From Deltaproteobacteria bacterium (lineage in GTDB: Bacteria; Bdellovibrionota_C; UBA2361; JAGFJO01), in contig JAGFJO010000006.1 of assembly GCA_024102635.1 (NCBI GenBank), forward strand, positions 1-45,908: DNA of 45,908 nucleotides, written 5' to 3'. Every line of letters starts with the position of its first letter. Position 1 is the stretch's first letter. The notes beneath the pieces are model-generated. The model saw only the letters and a list, made by a program, of their open reading frames with translations, ran no database searches and was not told the origin of the DNA. The translations under genes were made by a program, and so were the position numbers. This document shows positions 7,127 through 16,279 of this stretch, piece by piece.

Positions 7127-8800
7127 TTACTCGTCAGTTACGCAGCCCAAGCTGGCCGAGCTAACATTTTTTATATACTTTCTGAGAGTGCCGCGCTGAG
7201 CCTTATAGTCGGGAGCGGTCCATCTGTCCCGCCTTCTCTTCATCTCCTCATCGCTAACGGACGCTGATATCTCCCGGGTCGAGGCATCGATAGTGACGAT
7301 ATCTCCATTTTGAATCAGCGCCACGGGACCTCCCTCCTGCGCTTCAGGCGTAATGTGTCCCACTATAAAACCGTGAGAGCCGCCGGAAAACCGTCCGTCA
7401 GTCAGAAGGGCAACATCGGAACCGAGACCGGCTCCCATTATAGCGGATGTTGGTGTAAGCATCTCCGGCATTCCCGGACCGCCTTTTGGGCCTTCGTAGC
7501 GGATAACTACTACATCTCCTTTCCCGATAAGCTTTTTCTCAAGTGCTTGCAGCATCTGCTCTTCCGAGTCGAAGACCTTGGCGGGCCCGGAAAATCTTAG
7601 CCCCTCCTTGCCGGTAATCTTTGCAACTGCGCCCTCGGGAGCCAGGTTGCCGCGCAAAATCTGAATATGCCCCGTTTCCTTTATGGGTAGTGAAAGCGGC
7701 CTGATGATCTGCTGGTCCGGTTTCAAGCCGGGAAGATCCTTCAAATTCTCCGCCATTGTCTTCCCGGTTACCGTCATGCAGTTGCCGTCCATCAGCCCAT
7801 GCTGCAGAAGGTATTTAAACAGGGCCGGTGTACCGCCCACTTTGTGCAGGTCTTCCATTACGTACTTACCGCTTGGCTTAAGGTCTGCTAAAAAAGGCAC
7901 CCTATCACTGACACTCTGAAAATCATCCAATTCAAGTTTGATGTCACACGCACGGGCTATGGCTATAAGGTGCAGAACTGCATTGGTAGAACCGCCCGTC
8001 GCCATTACCGCAACCATTGCATTCTCGAATGCCGCGCGAGTTAAAATATCCCGCGGCTTCAGGTCTAGCTCGAGCAGGCGTCTCATTGCGGCGCCTGCTT
8101 TGAAACACTCCTGCAATTTAATAGGATCCTCTGCCGGTGCCGAAGAACTATAGGGGAGCGTCATTCCTAGAGCTTCGATGGCTGTGGCCATTGTATTGGC
8201 CGTATACATCCCGCCGCATGCTCCTGCACCCGGGCAAGAGTTATGAATAATAGATTGGCGCGTCTCTTCATCAATGCCGCCGGAAATGAACTCCCCGTAG
8301 CTTTGAAAGGCGGAGACCACATCCAACTTTTTATCTGCAAAACACCCGGCACGGATTGTGCCGCCATACACCATCAGCGAAGGCCTATTAAGACGGGCCA
8401 TGGCGATCAAGCAGCCAGGCATGTTCTTATCACACCCCGGCAGCGTTACCAGCGCGTCATACCACTGAGCCGACATCACTGTCTCAATAGAGTCCGCTAT
8501 TAGATCGCGCGACTGAAGAGAATAGCTCATGCCGTCGGTGCCCATGGAGATGCCGTCACTGACTCCAATTGTATTGAACCGCATTCCGACCAACCCGGCC
8601 TGCACAACGCCCTTTTTCACCTCATCAGCAAGGCGAAGAAGGTGCATATTGCATGTGTTGCCTTCGAACCACATGCTGCAAATGCCGACCTGCGGCTTTT
8701 TCATATCTTCGCTGGTGAGGCCGGTTCCGTAGAGCATGGCCTGCGAGGCCCCTTGTGACTTGGGCTCGGTGATTTTGGAGCTGTATTTATTGAGTTTCAT
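7127..8800 (-). CDS. ilvD: Dihydroxy-acid dehydratase
   Basis: IlvD dehydrates 2,3-dihydroxy-isovalerate and 2,3-dihydroxy-3-methylvalerate in valine, leucine and isoleucine synthesis, using an iron-sulfur cluster. The cluster cysteines are visible in [20 protein letters not shown] and [27 protein letters not shown] and [12 protein letters not shown] are also family signatures. The length (557 residues from the chosen start) is typical. I chose the Met that begins [15 protein letters not shown]; the frame stays open six codons further to 8818, and neither start has a clear Shine-Dalgarno. The gene stands alone, diverging from the DUF4301 gene. Its cluster need fits with the suf genes nearby, though that is not evidence of co-regulation. 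Confidence 0.96.
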   Translation of the reverse strand: MKLNKYSSKITEPKSQGASQAMLYGTGLTSEDMKKPQVGICSMWFEGNTCNMHLLRLADEVKKGVVQAGLVGMRFNTIGVSDGISMGTDGMSYSLQSRDLIADSIETVMSAQWYDALVTLPGCDKNMPGCLIAMARLNRPSLMVYGGTIRAGCFADKKLDVVSAFQSYGEFISGGIDEETRQSIIHNSCPGAGACGGMYTANTMATAIEALGMTLPYSSSAPAEDPIKLQECFKAGAAMRRLLELDLKPRDILTRAAFENAMVAVMATGGSTNAVLHLIAIARACDIKLELDDFQSVSDRVPFLADLKPSGKYVMEDLHKVGGTPALFKYLLQHGLMDGNCMTVTGKTMAENLKDLPGLKPDQQIIRPLSLPIKETGHIQILRGNLAPEGAVAKITGKEGLRFSGPAKVFDSEEQMLQALEKKLIGKGDVVVIRYEGPKGGPGMPEMLTPTSAIMGAGLGSDVALLTDGRFSGGSHGFIVGHITPEAQEGGPVALIQNGDIVTIDASTREISASVSDEEMKRRRDRWTAPDYKAQRGTLRKYIKNVSSASLGCVTDE

Positions 8801-8904
8801 TTGCTTAGAAAGGTACATATTTTGACGTTTGCTTACAAGATCGCGATCAAAGAGCGGTTAAAGGCAGGGATCGTCTCGCTCTGGAGCAATGGCGCTTTAT
8901 GCGC

Positions 8905-8910
8905 TATAAT
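8905..8910 (+). promoter_or_regulatory. -10 element of the DUF4301 gene
   Basis: A perfect TATAAT lies 14 bases before the start codon at 8925, with only a weak -35 (TGGAGC at 8882-8887, 17-base spacing). The mRNA would have a very short leader with no visible Shine-Dalgarno, so translation may be close to leaderless. Confidence 0.4.
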
Positions 8911-8924
8911 CCGGCGGTTGCACT

Positions 8925-10505
8925 ATGTCTCGCATATCAGAATTAAACGGAGAATATAAATTTTCAGAGCTCGATCGGCTGGAACTGGAGCGCCACCAGA
9001 TTCCGCTCGAAGAGGCGCAGCGGCAGCTTAAGCTGCTTAGGGAGCCTCACCGTTTTCTCAAGATTGAGAGAGCTTGCGCAGTAGGCGACGGAATTTCGCG
9101 TTTTAGATCCGAAGAAACGGGTTATCTGCTCTCGCTGCACGAGCAAGCAGCTACGCGCGGACGCCTGCAAAAATTCGTTCCGGCATCCGGCGCCGCCAGC
9201 CGCATGTTCAGAGATCTACTGAAGGTGCTGGACGATTCCTGCGCTCCTGCGTACGAAGAGCTGCGAAGCGGCAAGAACGAGGATTCGCGGTTCGTTTGCG
9301 ATTTTCTTAGCAACCTTCCACGCTTTGCGTTTTTCGATGAGCTTTTGCGCGCCGCTGGACGAAGCCCGGACGATCTGGATTCGCTCCTCGCAGGCAAAGG
9401 GTATGTGGAACTTTTGAAACTTTTGCTGACGGAAGATGGGTTAAACTATGCTCATCTTCCCAAGGCTCATCTTCTCTTCCACCGCTACAGTGACGGCGAA
9501 TCCCGCACCGCCTTCGAAGAGCATTTGGTTGAAGCTGCGCTTACCGTCAAAAGTTCCGATGGCCTTTGTCGCCTGCATTTCACGATCTCCCCAGAGCATG
9601 CCGAAGGGTACCAGCGCCTAATTGAACGTGTGCGCCGCAAGTATGAGGAGCGCTTCAATTGCCGCTTCGACGTAACGTTATCAATGCAGAAGCTCAGCAC
9701 CAATACTTTATCGATTCAGCCCGATGGTCTACCGTTTCATGATGAACGAGGAGTGTTGCTGCTCAGGCCGGCCGGCCACGGCGCGCTTATAGAGAATTTG
9801 CATGACCTTCAGGGTGACATCGTATTCATAAAGAATATCGATAACGTTCAGCGTGATAGAGATAGAGAAGATTGCCTCCTTTATAAAAAGCTGCTTTGCG
9901 GGAAATTGATTGAGTTACAAAGCGGAGTCCATCGGCATCTGACGCTGCTTGAGCAGCAGAGTGACGAGACTATATGCTGGCAAGCGGAGGAATTCGCCGC
10001 TGGGCAGCTGGGAATTAAGTTGCCCTCTAAACTCATAGATCTAGCCGGCAAACGGGCTGCTCTACTGAGGATACTGAACGCTCCAATCAGAGTGTGCGGC
10101 GTTGTTCCCAATACCGGCGAACCGGGAGGAGGCCCTTTTTGGGTGCAAAGCGAAGAGGGATATATGGCTCCGCAAATCGTCGAGTCTGCGCAGCTTGACC
10201 TGCAAGATGACGAGCAGCGCAAAAGATTCGAGAACTCCACTCACTTCAATCCCGTCGACATTGTTTGTGCGGTTCGAGACCACAACGGCAGGCCGTTCGA
10301 TCTCCACGCTTATATTGACTCTAGAGCGATTATTAGGACAGTTAAGTCACACGGCGGGAGAGACCTGATATCATGCGAACGGCCGGGACTTTGGAACGGT
10401 GCGATGGCCGGCTGGATCACTGTCTTCATGGAGGTGCCAGTCGAAACATTTACTCCGGTTAAAACAGTCAATGACCTATTAAGATCAAGCCATAGGCCCG
10501 ATTAA
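8925..10505 (+). CDS. DUF4301 family protein
   Basis: The 526-residue protein matches DUF4301, a family I know mainly from Bacteroidetes, through its N-terminal FLKIERACAVGDGISRF segment and the glycine-rich KFVPASGAASRMF (residues 83-95). Later landmarks are the KLSTNTLSIQPDGLPFHDERG and NTGEPGGGPFWV segments. The PASGAASRMF motif resembles the nucleotide-binding loop of sugar-phosphate nucleotidyltransferases, so a nucleotidyl transfer role is possible but unproven. There is no signal peptide, so it should be cytosolic. A TATAAT box lies 14 bases upstream of the start. The gene stands alone between ilvD and a gene-poor gap, so context does not reveal its pathway. Confidence 0.85.
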   Translation: MSRISELNGEYKFSELDRLELERHQIPLEEAQRQLKLLREPHRFLKIERACAVGDGISRFRSEETGYLLSLHEQAATRGRLQKFVPASGAASRMFRDLLKVLDDSCAPAYEELRSGKNEDSRFVCDFLSNLPRFAFFDELLRAAGRSPDDLDSLLAGKGYVELLKLLLTEDGLNYAHLPKAHLLFHRYSDGESRTAFEEHLVEAALTVKSSDGLCRLHFTISPEHAEGYQRLIERVRRKYEERFNCRFDVTLSMQKLSTNTLSIQPDGLPFHDERGVLLLRPAGHGALIENLHDLQGDIVFIKNIDNVQRDRDREDCLLYKKLLCGKLIELQSGVHRHLTLLEQQSDETICWQAEEFAAGQLGIKLPSKLIDLAGKRAALLRILNAPIRVCGVVPNTGEPGGGPFWVQSEEGYMAPQIVESAQLDLQDDEQRKRFENSTHFNPVDIVCAVRDHNGRPFDLHAYIDSRAIIRTVKSHGGRDLISCERPGLWNGAMAGWITVFMEVPVETFTPVKTVNDLLRSSHRPD

Positions 10506-10788
10506 CCCTAAAATTTCACGAGGGGACGGGTAGGCAGGGGAAAAATGCCCGGCAACAGCCGCCTGCTTAGGCAGTTTGTCTGATTTGGTTGGGCACGCTT
10601 TCCTCTCCAATGATCAACAGCTTCCCGCATTGTTCCTTGTTGTAGAGAACGTACAGATAAAAATTGGGGTTGGCTGCGCACTTGCCCGTCCACGCCTTAA
10701 ATCCGCTCAAACCAAGGAAACTTTTCCTTCGCATCTCCGAAAATATGATCTGCAACCGGATGTAAGAAGCCGATAAGGAGAAAACTGT
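10506..10788. other. Intergenic gap without a confident gene
   Basis: This 283-base stretch holds small hairpins (for example GCCT-GCTT-AGGC just after 10570, followed by a T-rich stretch) that could terminate the DUF4301 transcript. The minus strand also has a 55-codon open frame (ATG at 10734, stop at 10567) whose GGAG sits too close to the ATG to be convincing. I see no RNA gene. Confidence 0.4.
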
Positions 10789-11460
10789 ATGTTAAGCTGC
10801 AATAACCTAAACTATATAAATCACTCTAAAGTTAAACTTCCACAGCACCACGAGGCGGGCAACAGACGCTGCTCGGCCAGCACGGGCTGGAACCAACCGT
10901 GGCCTCGGCCACCCCAGGGTGAACCGTGGAAAGGAGCTGATTCTTCGTTACTCGATAAAATAGTCGAGAGGTTCGTCCAAATCGTCGAAGGGCTAACTGG
11001 AATACTTGAGCGGGCATTGAACGTTATCGGCACTGCTCAAGCTGAAGAAGCCGCCCCCGCAGAGGCCCCAGAGGCTCCAGCGGAAGCCACCGCTGAAGTG
11101 TCTCCTCCGGTTCAGGAGCCTCAGGACTCATCTGTGGAGGCTTCCAAGCTCAAAAAAAACGGTGAATTCCTATGGAAGCCGCAGTCCGATAAGGACGGCA
11201 ATCTAGTAATACTTCTTCCCGGCAACATATCCGGTAAAGTCAAATCGGTAAAAGTACTTGATCCCGGCAGCGGAGAGGTGCTCGCCCGGGGAAGGGACTC
11301 AGGTTTGGGAAACCCAGTTAACGGCAAGGAGCGTAGGCACTTTCGATTCAATAAGCCCGGGAACTCATTTCCTGACAGCTCTATAGTTGAAATTCAGCTC
11401 AAGGGCGGGAAAAAGTTCAGGGTCAAGGTACCGGATACCGCGCAGCGTTTCATTCGGTAA
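10789..11460 (+). CDS. Hypothetical protein with Ala/Pro/Glu-rich linker, 223 residues
   Basis: I do not recognise a family. The N-terminal 85 residues include a short amphipathic helix (LLDKIVERFVQIVEGLTGILERALNVIG, about residues 54-81). A low-complexity linker of Ala, Pro and Glu follows (about 82-115). The C-terminal 100 residues look like a compact beta domain (FLWKPQSDKDGNLVILLPG, VKSVKVLDPGSGEVLARG, VEIQLKGGKKFRVKVP). There is no classic signal peptide. A good AAGGAG precedes the ATG, and a strong terminator follows at 11501, so the gene is likely expressed as a single unit. The amphipathic helix could bind a membrane or a partner. Confidence 0.75.
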   Translation: MLSCNNLNYINHSKVKLPQHHEAGNRRCSASTGWNQPWPRPPQGEPWKGADSSLLDKIVERFVQIVEGLTGILERALNVIGTAQAEEAAPAEAPEAPAEATAEVSPPVQEPQDSSVEASKLKKNGEFLWKPQSDKDGNLVILLPGNISGKVKSVKVLDPGSGEVLARGRDSGLGNPVNGKERRHFRFNKPGNSFPDSSIVEIQLKGGKKFRVKVPDTAQRFIR

Positions 11461-11500
11461 TTCGGCTACCACAACGATCTCACGCATCTCATGCACACCG

Positions 11501-11535
11501 GGCCGTCCGCATCCCACTGCGGGCGGCCATTTTTT
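11501..11535 (+). terminator. Strong intrinsic terminator
   Basis: An 11-bp stem (GGCCGTCCGCA at 11501-11511 and TGCGGGCGGCC at 11518-11528, one G-T wobble) with a 6-base loop is followed by an A and six Ts. It ends the 223-residue gene and sits 23 bases before the 3' end of the convergent ettA. Confidence 0.9.
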
Positions 11536-11557
11536 ACTTTGTTAATTCTGGGAAGTG

Positions 11558-13231
11558 CTAGTGAACGAGCTTTCTGTATTTTATGCGGTGCGGTTGGTCG
11601 GCATCCTTACCTAATCTGCGCCGCCTATCAGCTTCATACTCTTGATAGTTTCCTTCGTGCCATACGACCTGGCTGTCGCCTTCAAATGCTAAGATGTGCG
11701 TGGCAATACGATCAAGAAACCACCTGTCGTGGCTGATGACTACTGCACAGCCGGCGAAGTTGAGCAGTGAATCCTCCAGCGCGCGCAGCGTGTTAACATC
11801 GAGATCATTCGTGGGCTCGTCGAGCAGAAGCACATTGCATCCCGACTTCAAAACTCTAGCCAGGTGCACGCGGTTTCGCTCGCCGCCAGATAGAGAGCCA
11901 ACTTTCTTCTCCTGATCCGTGCCGCTAAAATTAAAGCGCGCTACATAGTTGCGCGCATTAACCTCGCGGGTGCCTAAACGGATAATGTCGTGACCCCCTG
12001 AGATCTCCTGAAATACGGTGTGCTTGGGATCTAGCGCATCCCGCACTTGGTCAACGTATCCCAGCTGTACTGTTTCCCCGACCTTGAAGGAGCCGTTATC
12101 GGGTTTTTCTTGTCCGGTAATCATGCGAAAAAGTGTCGTTTTGCCGGCGCCGTTTGGCCCGATTACGCCGACAATGCCTCCCCGCGGCAGGTTGAAGCTA
12201 AGGTTTTCAAAAAGAAGTTTATCGCCGAAAGACTTCGCAACATTCTGAGCTTCAATAACAACGTCGCCCAGACGCGGCCCCGGCGGGATGAAAATCTCAA
12301 CCTCCTCAACCTTTGCCGCAGACTCCTGGGTTAAAAGATTATCGTAGGCCGTAATTCTCGCTTTAGATTTCGCCTGCCGCGCGCGAGGACTCTGTCTTAT
12401 CCATTCAAGCTCCCGCTCCAAGGTCTTTTGGCGCTTACTCTCGGCTTTCTCCTCGTTGGCAAGCCTCGCCTTTTTCTGTTCAAGCCAAGATGAATAATTT
12501 CCCTTCCAAGGTATGCCTTGCCCTCTATCCAGTTCCAAGATCCATTCGGCAGCATTATCGAGAAAGTAGCGATCGTGTGTGATGCAGATTACGGCCCCCG
12601 GATACTCTTTCAGATGCCTCTCCAGCCACGCCACGGATTCCGCGTCCAAGTGATTGGTGGGTTCATCGAGCAATAGAATGTCCGGTTTCCTGAGCAGCAA
12701 TCCGCACAGCGCCACGCGGCGACGCTCACCCCCCGAAAGTTCCTTTACCGGCTGATCCGGCGGTGGGCAGCGAAGCGCCTCCATCGCAATTTCAAGTGTG
12801 CGATCGATATCCCATCCGTTGCACGAGTCAATCTTATCCTGAAGAGCAGCCTGCTTTTCAATCAGCTTCTCCATCTCCTCCGGCGAGATGTCTTCCGCCA
12901 GCGCCATACTAACCTTCTCAAACTCGCTTAGAAGGTCGGCAACCTCCTGCATCGCCGTCATGACGTTCTCTTTTACTGTCTTAGAATTATCAAGCTGCGG
13001 CTCTTGAGAGAGGTAGCCGATAGTGGCGCCCTGCCGAAGGATGGTCTCTCCGCGAAAATCCTTGTCCTCCATCGCCATTATTCTTAGCAGAGAAGATTTT
13101 CCGGACCCGTTGAGCCCTATGATTCCGATCTTTGCCCCCTCAAAGAATGAGAGAGAGATGTCTTTAAGCACCTGTTTTTGCGGCGGATGCACCTTATTGA
13201 TCTGCTTGAGCGTGTAGATTATTTGCGGCAT
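11558..13231 (-). CDS. ettA: EttA, ABC-F translational throttle ATPase
   Basis: EttA binds the ribosomal E site and gates the first elongation step according to the ATP/ADP ratio. The 557-residue product starts MPQIIYTLKQINKVHPPQKQ, closely like E. coli EttA (555 residues), and has two ABC domains joined by the P-site tRNA-interaction arm. The first Walker A is GLNGSGKSS (residues 39-47) with signature LSGGERRRVALCG. The second has GPNGAGKTTLF and LSGGERNRVHLARVL. It has no membrane segments, as expected for ABC-F. The reading frame continues 12 codons upstream to 13267, but family alignment supports the MPQ start. It converges on the 223-residue gene and diverges from the small gene at 13330. 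Confidence 0.95.
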   Translation of the reverse strand: MPQIIYTLKQINKVHPPQKQVLKDISLSFFEGAKIGIIGLNGSGKSSLLRIMAMEDKDFRGETILRQGATIGYLSQEPQLDNSKTVKENVMTAMQEVADLLSEFEKVSMALAEDISPEEMEKLIEKQAALQDKIDSCNGWDIDRTLEIAMEALRCPPPDQPVKELSGGERRRVALCGLLLRKPDILLLDEPTNHLDAESVAWLERHLKEYPGAVICITHDRYFLDNAAEWILELDRGQGIPWKGNYSSWLEQKKARLANEEKAESKRQKTLERELEWIRQSPRARQAKSKARITAYDNLLTQESAAKVEEVEIFIPPGPRLGDVVIEAQNVAKSFGDKLLFENLSFNLPRGGIVGVIGPNGAGKTTLFRMITGQEKPDNGSFKVGETVQLGYVDQVRDALDPKHTVFQEISGGHDIIRLGTREVNARNYVARFNFSGTDQEKKVGSLSGGERNRVHLARVLKSGCNVLLLDEPTNDLDVNTLRALEDSLLNFAGCAVVISHDRWFLDRIATHILAFEGDSQVVWHEGNYQEYEADRRRRLGKDADQPHRIKYRKLVH

Positions 13232-13329
13232 TGGGCGAGAATACCAACAAAATCCCGGCCAGATCAACTAATTAGAGGCAGCAGCAAGGTTGAGGCGTTT
13301 GAGCCCCTAGTATTAAGCCAGGAGTTAAA

Positions 13330-13575
13330 GTGATCGATCCATCTACTATGGTTGATTCAATACTCGCTGCCGGACTTCAAGGCATACAACGGGGCTTGGC
13401 CGGAGCGGCCGAGAAAGCCGAACAGATCTCGAAGGGGTTCTCCCCGGAAAGCGACAACGATCCGACATCCGCAATCATCGGTCTCAAGCTTGATGAGCAT
13501 CAGGTGCAAGCCTCTGCCAAGATTGTTCAGGTGGCCGACCGGCTAAGTCAGTCTGTTTTGGACATCCTAGCCTAA
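13330..13575 (+). CDS. Small hypothetical protein, 81 residues
   Basis: An 81-residue, Ala- and Gln-rich helical protein that starts with GTG and has AGGAG 5 bases upstream. The central AIIGLKLDEHQVQASAKIVQVADRL segment resembles a small conserved hypothetical family seen next to diverse genes in Gram-negative bacteria, in which the DLKL-EHQV-ASA-VV pattern recurs. The function is not known; flagellar-protein-like helices have been suggested for such proteins, but I cannot support that here. It lies between divergent ettA and the convergent TonB receptor, whose stop is 8 bases away. Confidence 0.7.
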   Translation: MIDPSTMVDSILAAGLQGIQRGLAGAAEKAEQISKGFSPESDNDPTSAIIGLKLDEHQVQASAKIVQVADRLSQSVLDILA

Positions 13576-13582
13576 ACCCGAG

Positions 13583-15685
13583 CTAGAAGTCCGCCCTTAA
13601 TCCAAAAAGAAAAGAGCGCCCCTTAAGCGGTGCTAAATCCTTCAAGAATGAGGTGTGAACTCGAGCCTCTTCATCAGTCAGGTTTGTGCCCCGCACAAAT
13701 AGCTTGAGCGCAGCTCCTTGCCAGGAAGGAAGCTCTAACCCAAGCTCTGCATTAAGAAGGGTATAACTATCTGTTGGTATCTCGAAGGCAGCCGTATCGT
13801 CCTGTTCGTTCACTATTACCCCTTCGATTAACGCTTCCAACCTTTCAGCATGATTGTAGCGGGCTCTAATGACATTGCGAAGCGGAGATATCCGCGGAAG
13901 ATGATCCTTTTGATCCTCATTTCTGCCTTTCACATAATCAAGCTGGTGCTCGAGCACCAGTTCATGCGGTCCCGAATCAATGAACTCGCCGAAATGCAAA
14001 CTGCTTTCCCACTCGAAACCCCAAAAGTAGGCGTCAATCTCTTCATACTGAAAAAGCGGAAGGCTCTCTCGCTCTTCCCCGGTAGAGGCGAGATTGAGGT
14101 AGTTCGAAAACTGCTGATAGAAAGGAGTTAATGCGCCTTGAAAAAAGCCTCGATTCTTGCGGATGACTAGATCCACTCCCCAGGCAGACTCTTTATCTAA
14201 GCCGCTATCTCCCACCTCAAATATTTGGCGCGCCAGATGCGGCCCATCTGCAAACAACTCAATTGAGCTGGGAGCCCGCTCCGAATAGGAGCTAGTTAAG
14301 CCAAGCGTGTACTCTCCCTCACCGCCCAGATCGAGCACAGGTCCAAAGGAGAGACTGAATGGTACGAAGTTTTTAGGGTTAAGCAGTTCCGGATCGTGAG
14401 TTACCGATTCTACTCGGCCCCCTAGATGAAGATCCAACCTTTCGCTTAAAGGGAGCTTTTCAAATAGGAAAAGTGCCGGAGCCCACGTCTCAGTCGGTGT
14501 AATAAAGGCCTCATCACCGATAGCCGCCAGATCGTCATATAAGAACTGAAGCCCCACCGCGCCTTGAACCCCGCCAATCGGAGCATGCAGCAATTCAAGC
14601 CTGCCCTCCATCGTGTCTCTAACAAAATGAGTGGCAACCTGCCCCCCTTCTATCTCATCGTGCTCATAGTCTGTAAAACCGAACCGGAATTTTACACTAT
14701 CGATGGCCTCATTAACTCCATCGGCCCGTCCCCGCAGGTCGATACGTTTTTGATCAGCTTCAATTCTAACGCTCTCACTGTGCTCCTCCTCATCTCCAGC
14801 CTCCTCTTCGTCATGATGAACGTGCCCGGGGATTCCGTAATCGGAACTAAATCCGCTAAAAGAGATGCCGAAGAAACCGTAATCGCTCACATAGGAAGCC
14901 CCGCCAGTCGTACCCCAACTATCCGTCGCCGTATTCGGCACCTTGCCCTTAATCCTCTCGTCATGTCCGTCACCTTCATGTCCAGCCTCCTGCTCCTCGA
15001 TCGCCATTAAGGCCGACGACTCTGCAAAGCCGGGTATCTCATAGTCATCACTCTCACGGGAAAAACTGGAGAGGTACCAATTGAAAGGCCCGCTCTCGGC
15101 ACGGAGCTTAGCAGCAAACGTTCTCTCATTATCAGCCGAATTGCCGAATTGAGTTAAAATCTCTCCTTCGAATGGCTTACCTAACGGAAGTTCTGCAATC
15201 GACTCCTCAGTAACATTTACTACCCCCCCTATGGCAGAGCTGCCGTACAGTAATGTTTCGGGACCTCGCAGCACCTCAATTTGATCGGCCTGCAGAGGAT
15301 CGGCGGCGACCACATGATCGTCGCTGATGTCCGAGACATCGCCTGTCGTTATTCCATTCTTAAGAACTCGCACCCTCTCACCTGCAAACCCGCGGATCAC
15401 GGGCCGGCTCGCTCCCTGACCAAAGGAGGAGGAATGGACGCCGGGCTCTAACCCCACCGCATCCCCGAGAGTAGTACCGCTGCGGCGCCCGATCTCAATT
15501 TCATCGAGCACGCTAACGGGCTTTCCGTAATCAAGCAGTCCGGTGCTTAGAGGATCGGCCGTCACTGTAATTTCAGGCAGCTCCTCAGGCGTGCGTTCTT
15601 GGGCACTGACGTAAAGAGGTGCTAACGTTAATAGAAAAGCGGAATGCAAAAGTTTGAATGAAAATGAAAAGTGATCTTTCATCAC
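13583..15685 (-). CDS. TonB-dependent outer-membrane receptor, ZnuD-like (probable zinc uptake)
   Basis: A 700-residue outer-membrane receptor with a signal peptide (about residues 1-28), a TonB box (EITVTADPL), a plug domain with VIRGFAGERVRVLKNGI and the QIEVLRGPETLLYGSSAIGGVVNV signature, and a beta-barrel ending in Phe. Two loops are rich in His and acidic residues (EAGHEGDGHDE and GHVHHDEEEAGDEEEHSE), as in ZnuD, the zinc receptor of Neisseria and Acinetobacter. The YGIPGHVHH context is also ZnuD-like. Transport would need TonB-ExbBD from elsewhere in the genome. A small exported Cys/His protein lies upstream in the same direction. No Zur box was found by eye. Copper or another metal remains possible. 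Confidence 0.9.
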   Translation of the reverse strand: MMKDHFSFSFKLLHSAFLLTLAPLYVSAQERTPEELPEITVTADPLSTGLLDYGKPVSVLDEIEIGRRSGTTLGDAVGLEPGVHSSSFGQGASRPVIRGFAGERVRVLKNGITTGDVSDISDDHVVAADPLQADQIEVLRGPETLLYGSSAIGGVVNVTEESIAELPLGKPFEGEILTQFGNSADNERTFAAKLRAESGPFNWYLSSFSRESDDYEIPGFAESSALMAIEEQEAGHEGDGHDERIKGKVPNTATDSWGTTGGASYVSDYGFFGISFSGFSSDYGIPGHVHHDEEEAGDEEEHSESVRIEADQKRIDLRGRADGVNEAIDSVKFRFGFTDYEHDEIEGGQVATHFVRDTMEGRLELLHAPIGGVQGAVGLQFLYDDLAAIGDEAFITPTETWAPALFLFEKLPLSERLDLHLGGRVESVTHDPELLNPKNFVPFSLSFGPVLDLGGEGEYTLGLTSSYSERAPSSIELFADGPHLARQIFEVGDSGLDKESAWGVDLVIRKNRGFFQGALTPFYQQFSNYLNLASTGEERESLPLFQYEEIDAYFWGFEWESSLHFGEFIDSGPHELVLEHQLDYVKGRNEDQKDHLPRISPLRNVIRARYNHAERLEALIEGVIVNEQDDTAAFEIPTDSYTLLNAELGLELPSWQGAALKLFVRGTNLTDEEARVHTSFLKDLAPLKGRSFLFGLRADF

Positions 15686-15784
15686 TGACTCCTAAGATTT
15701 GAAAACGTACAAGTGCTGGATAGAATGTACACAACAGTCGGCGTAATTAGCGCAGCGACAGTAGTGCACTTTCAATTAAAGAGC

Positions 15785-16096
15785 TTAAGCAGCTGGTGGA
15801 GCTCTAGGCCGGGCATCTAGCAGCGGCCGTTTGGGAGTGATATTCAGCGTAATAGAGAATTTTGGAGTTACGAACTGCCGAGAAGGCAACAGGACAGGCG
15901 CAGGTCTAACCGGACAAGCCTTCGAATGGTGTGTGCCAAGGTCACATAATAAGCACTCGCTCTCCTGATGAGTGATGGTCGGCTCGCCGAAATTATCTGC
16001 GGCGTGGGAGTGGGCGCAAAGAAGGACGGTGCTGCTTATGACTGCAACGAGGGTGAGAAAGGAAAGTAATGTGCGAAATGCCTTCGCTGATTTCAT
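15785..16096 (-). CDS. Small exported Cys/His protein, DUF2946-like
   Basis: A 103-residue protein with a signal peptide (hydrophobic at about 9-28, processed near AHSHA) and a short metal-ligand-like cluster: His43, Cys48, Cys51, His56, His57 and Cys61 in HQESECLLCDLGTHHSKAC. Small proteins of this form, including DUF2946, often sit beside copper or zinc transport genes. The gene precedes the ZnuD-like receptor by 99 bases in the same direction, so the two may form a metal-responsive unit. The C-terminal part is Pro- and Arg-rich without a recognised domain. The family assignment is tentative. Confidence 0.7.
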   Translation of the reverse strand: MKSAKAFRTLLSFLTLVAVISSTVLLCAHSHAADNFGEPTITHQESECLLCDLGTHHSKACPVRPAPVLLPSRQFVTPKFSITLNITPKRPLLDARPRAPPAA

Positions 16097-16143
16097 AAGA
16101 CTCTGGTCTCTATAACAGAGTTGGTCTCTATTTGGAAGACGGG

Positions 16144-16163
16144 TCCGCCGGTGCTACGGCGGA
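16144..16163. repeat. 20-bp palindromic repeat, copy 1
   Basis: TCCGCCGGTGCTACGGCGGA is nearly self-complementary (8-bp arms) and recurs exactly at 16927-16946, on the other side of the intervening gene; the following C is also shared. Such palindromes are typical of dispersed REP-like elements. Confidence 0.7.
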
Positions 16164-16279
16164 CTATGCAGGGCCAGATAAACACAGGAGAACTCTTGAA
16201 GATCTAAAAACCAGGAATACTCATTCTGGTGTTTGCGAGTTTTAGGGGAGAATGTTTCCTCATAAGCATCAAAAAGGAT

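Noticed and set aside
10567..10734. Minus-strand 55-codon frame (starts MRRKSFLGLSGF)
   Set aside because: Composition is fairly protein-like, but GGAG abuts the ATG and there is no recognised family or promoter, so it is not listed as a gene.
14564..15010. Plus-strand open frame of 148 codons inside the TonB receptor gene
   Set aside because: It is the opposite-strand shadow of a gene with clear family motifs; its own translation shows no domain and a biased composition.
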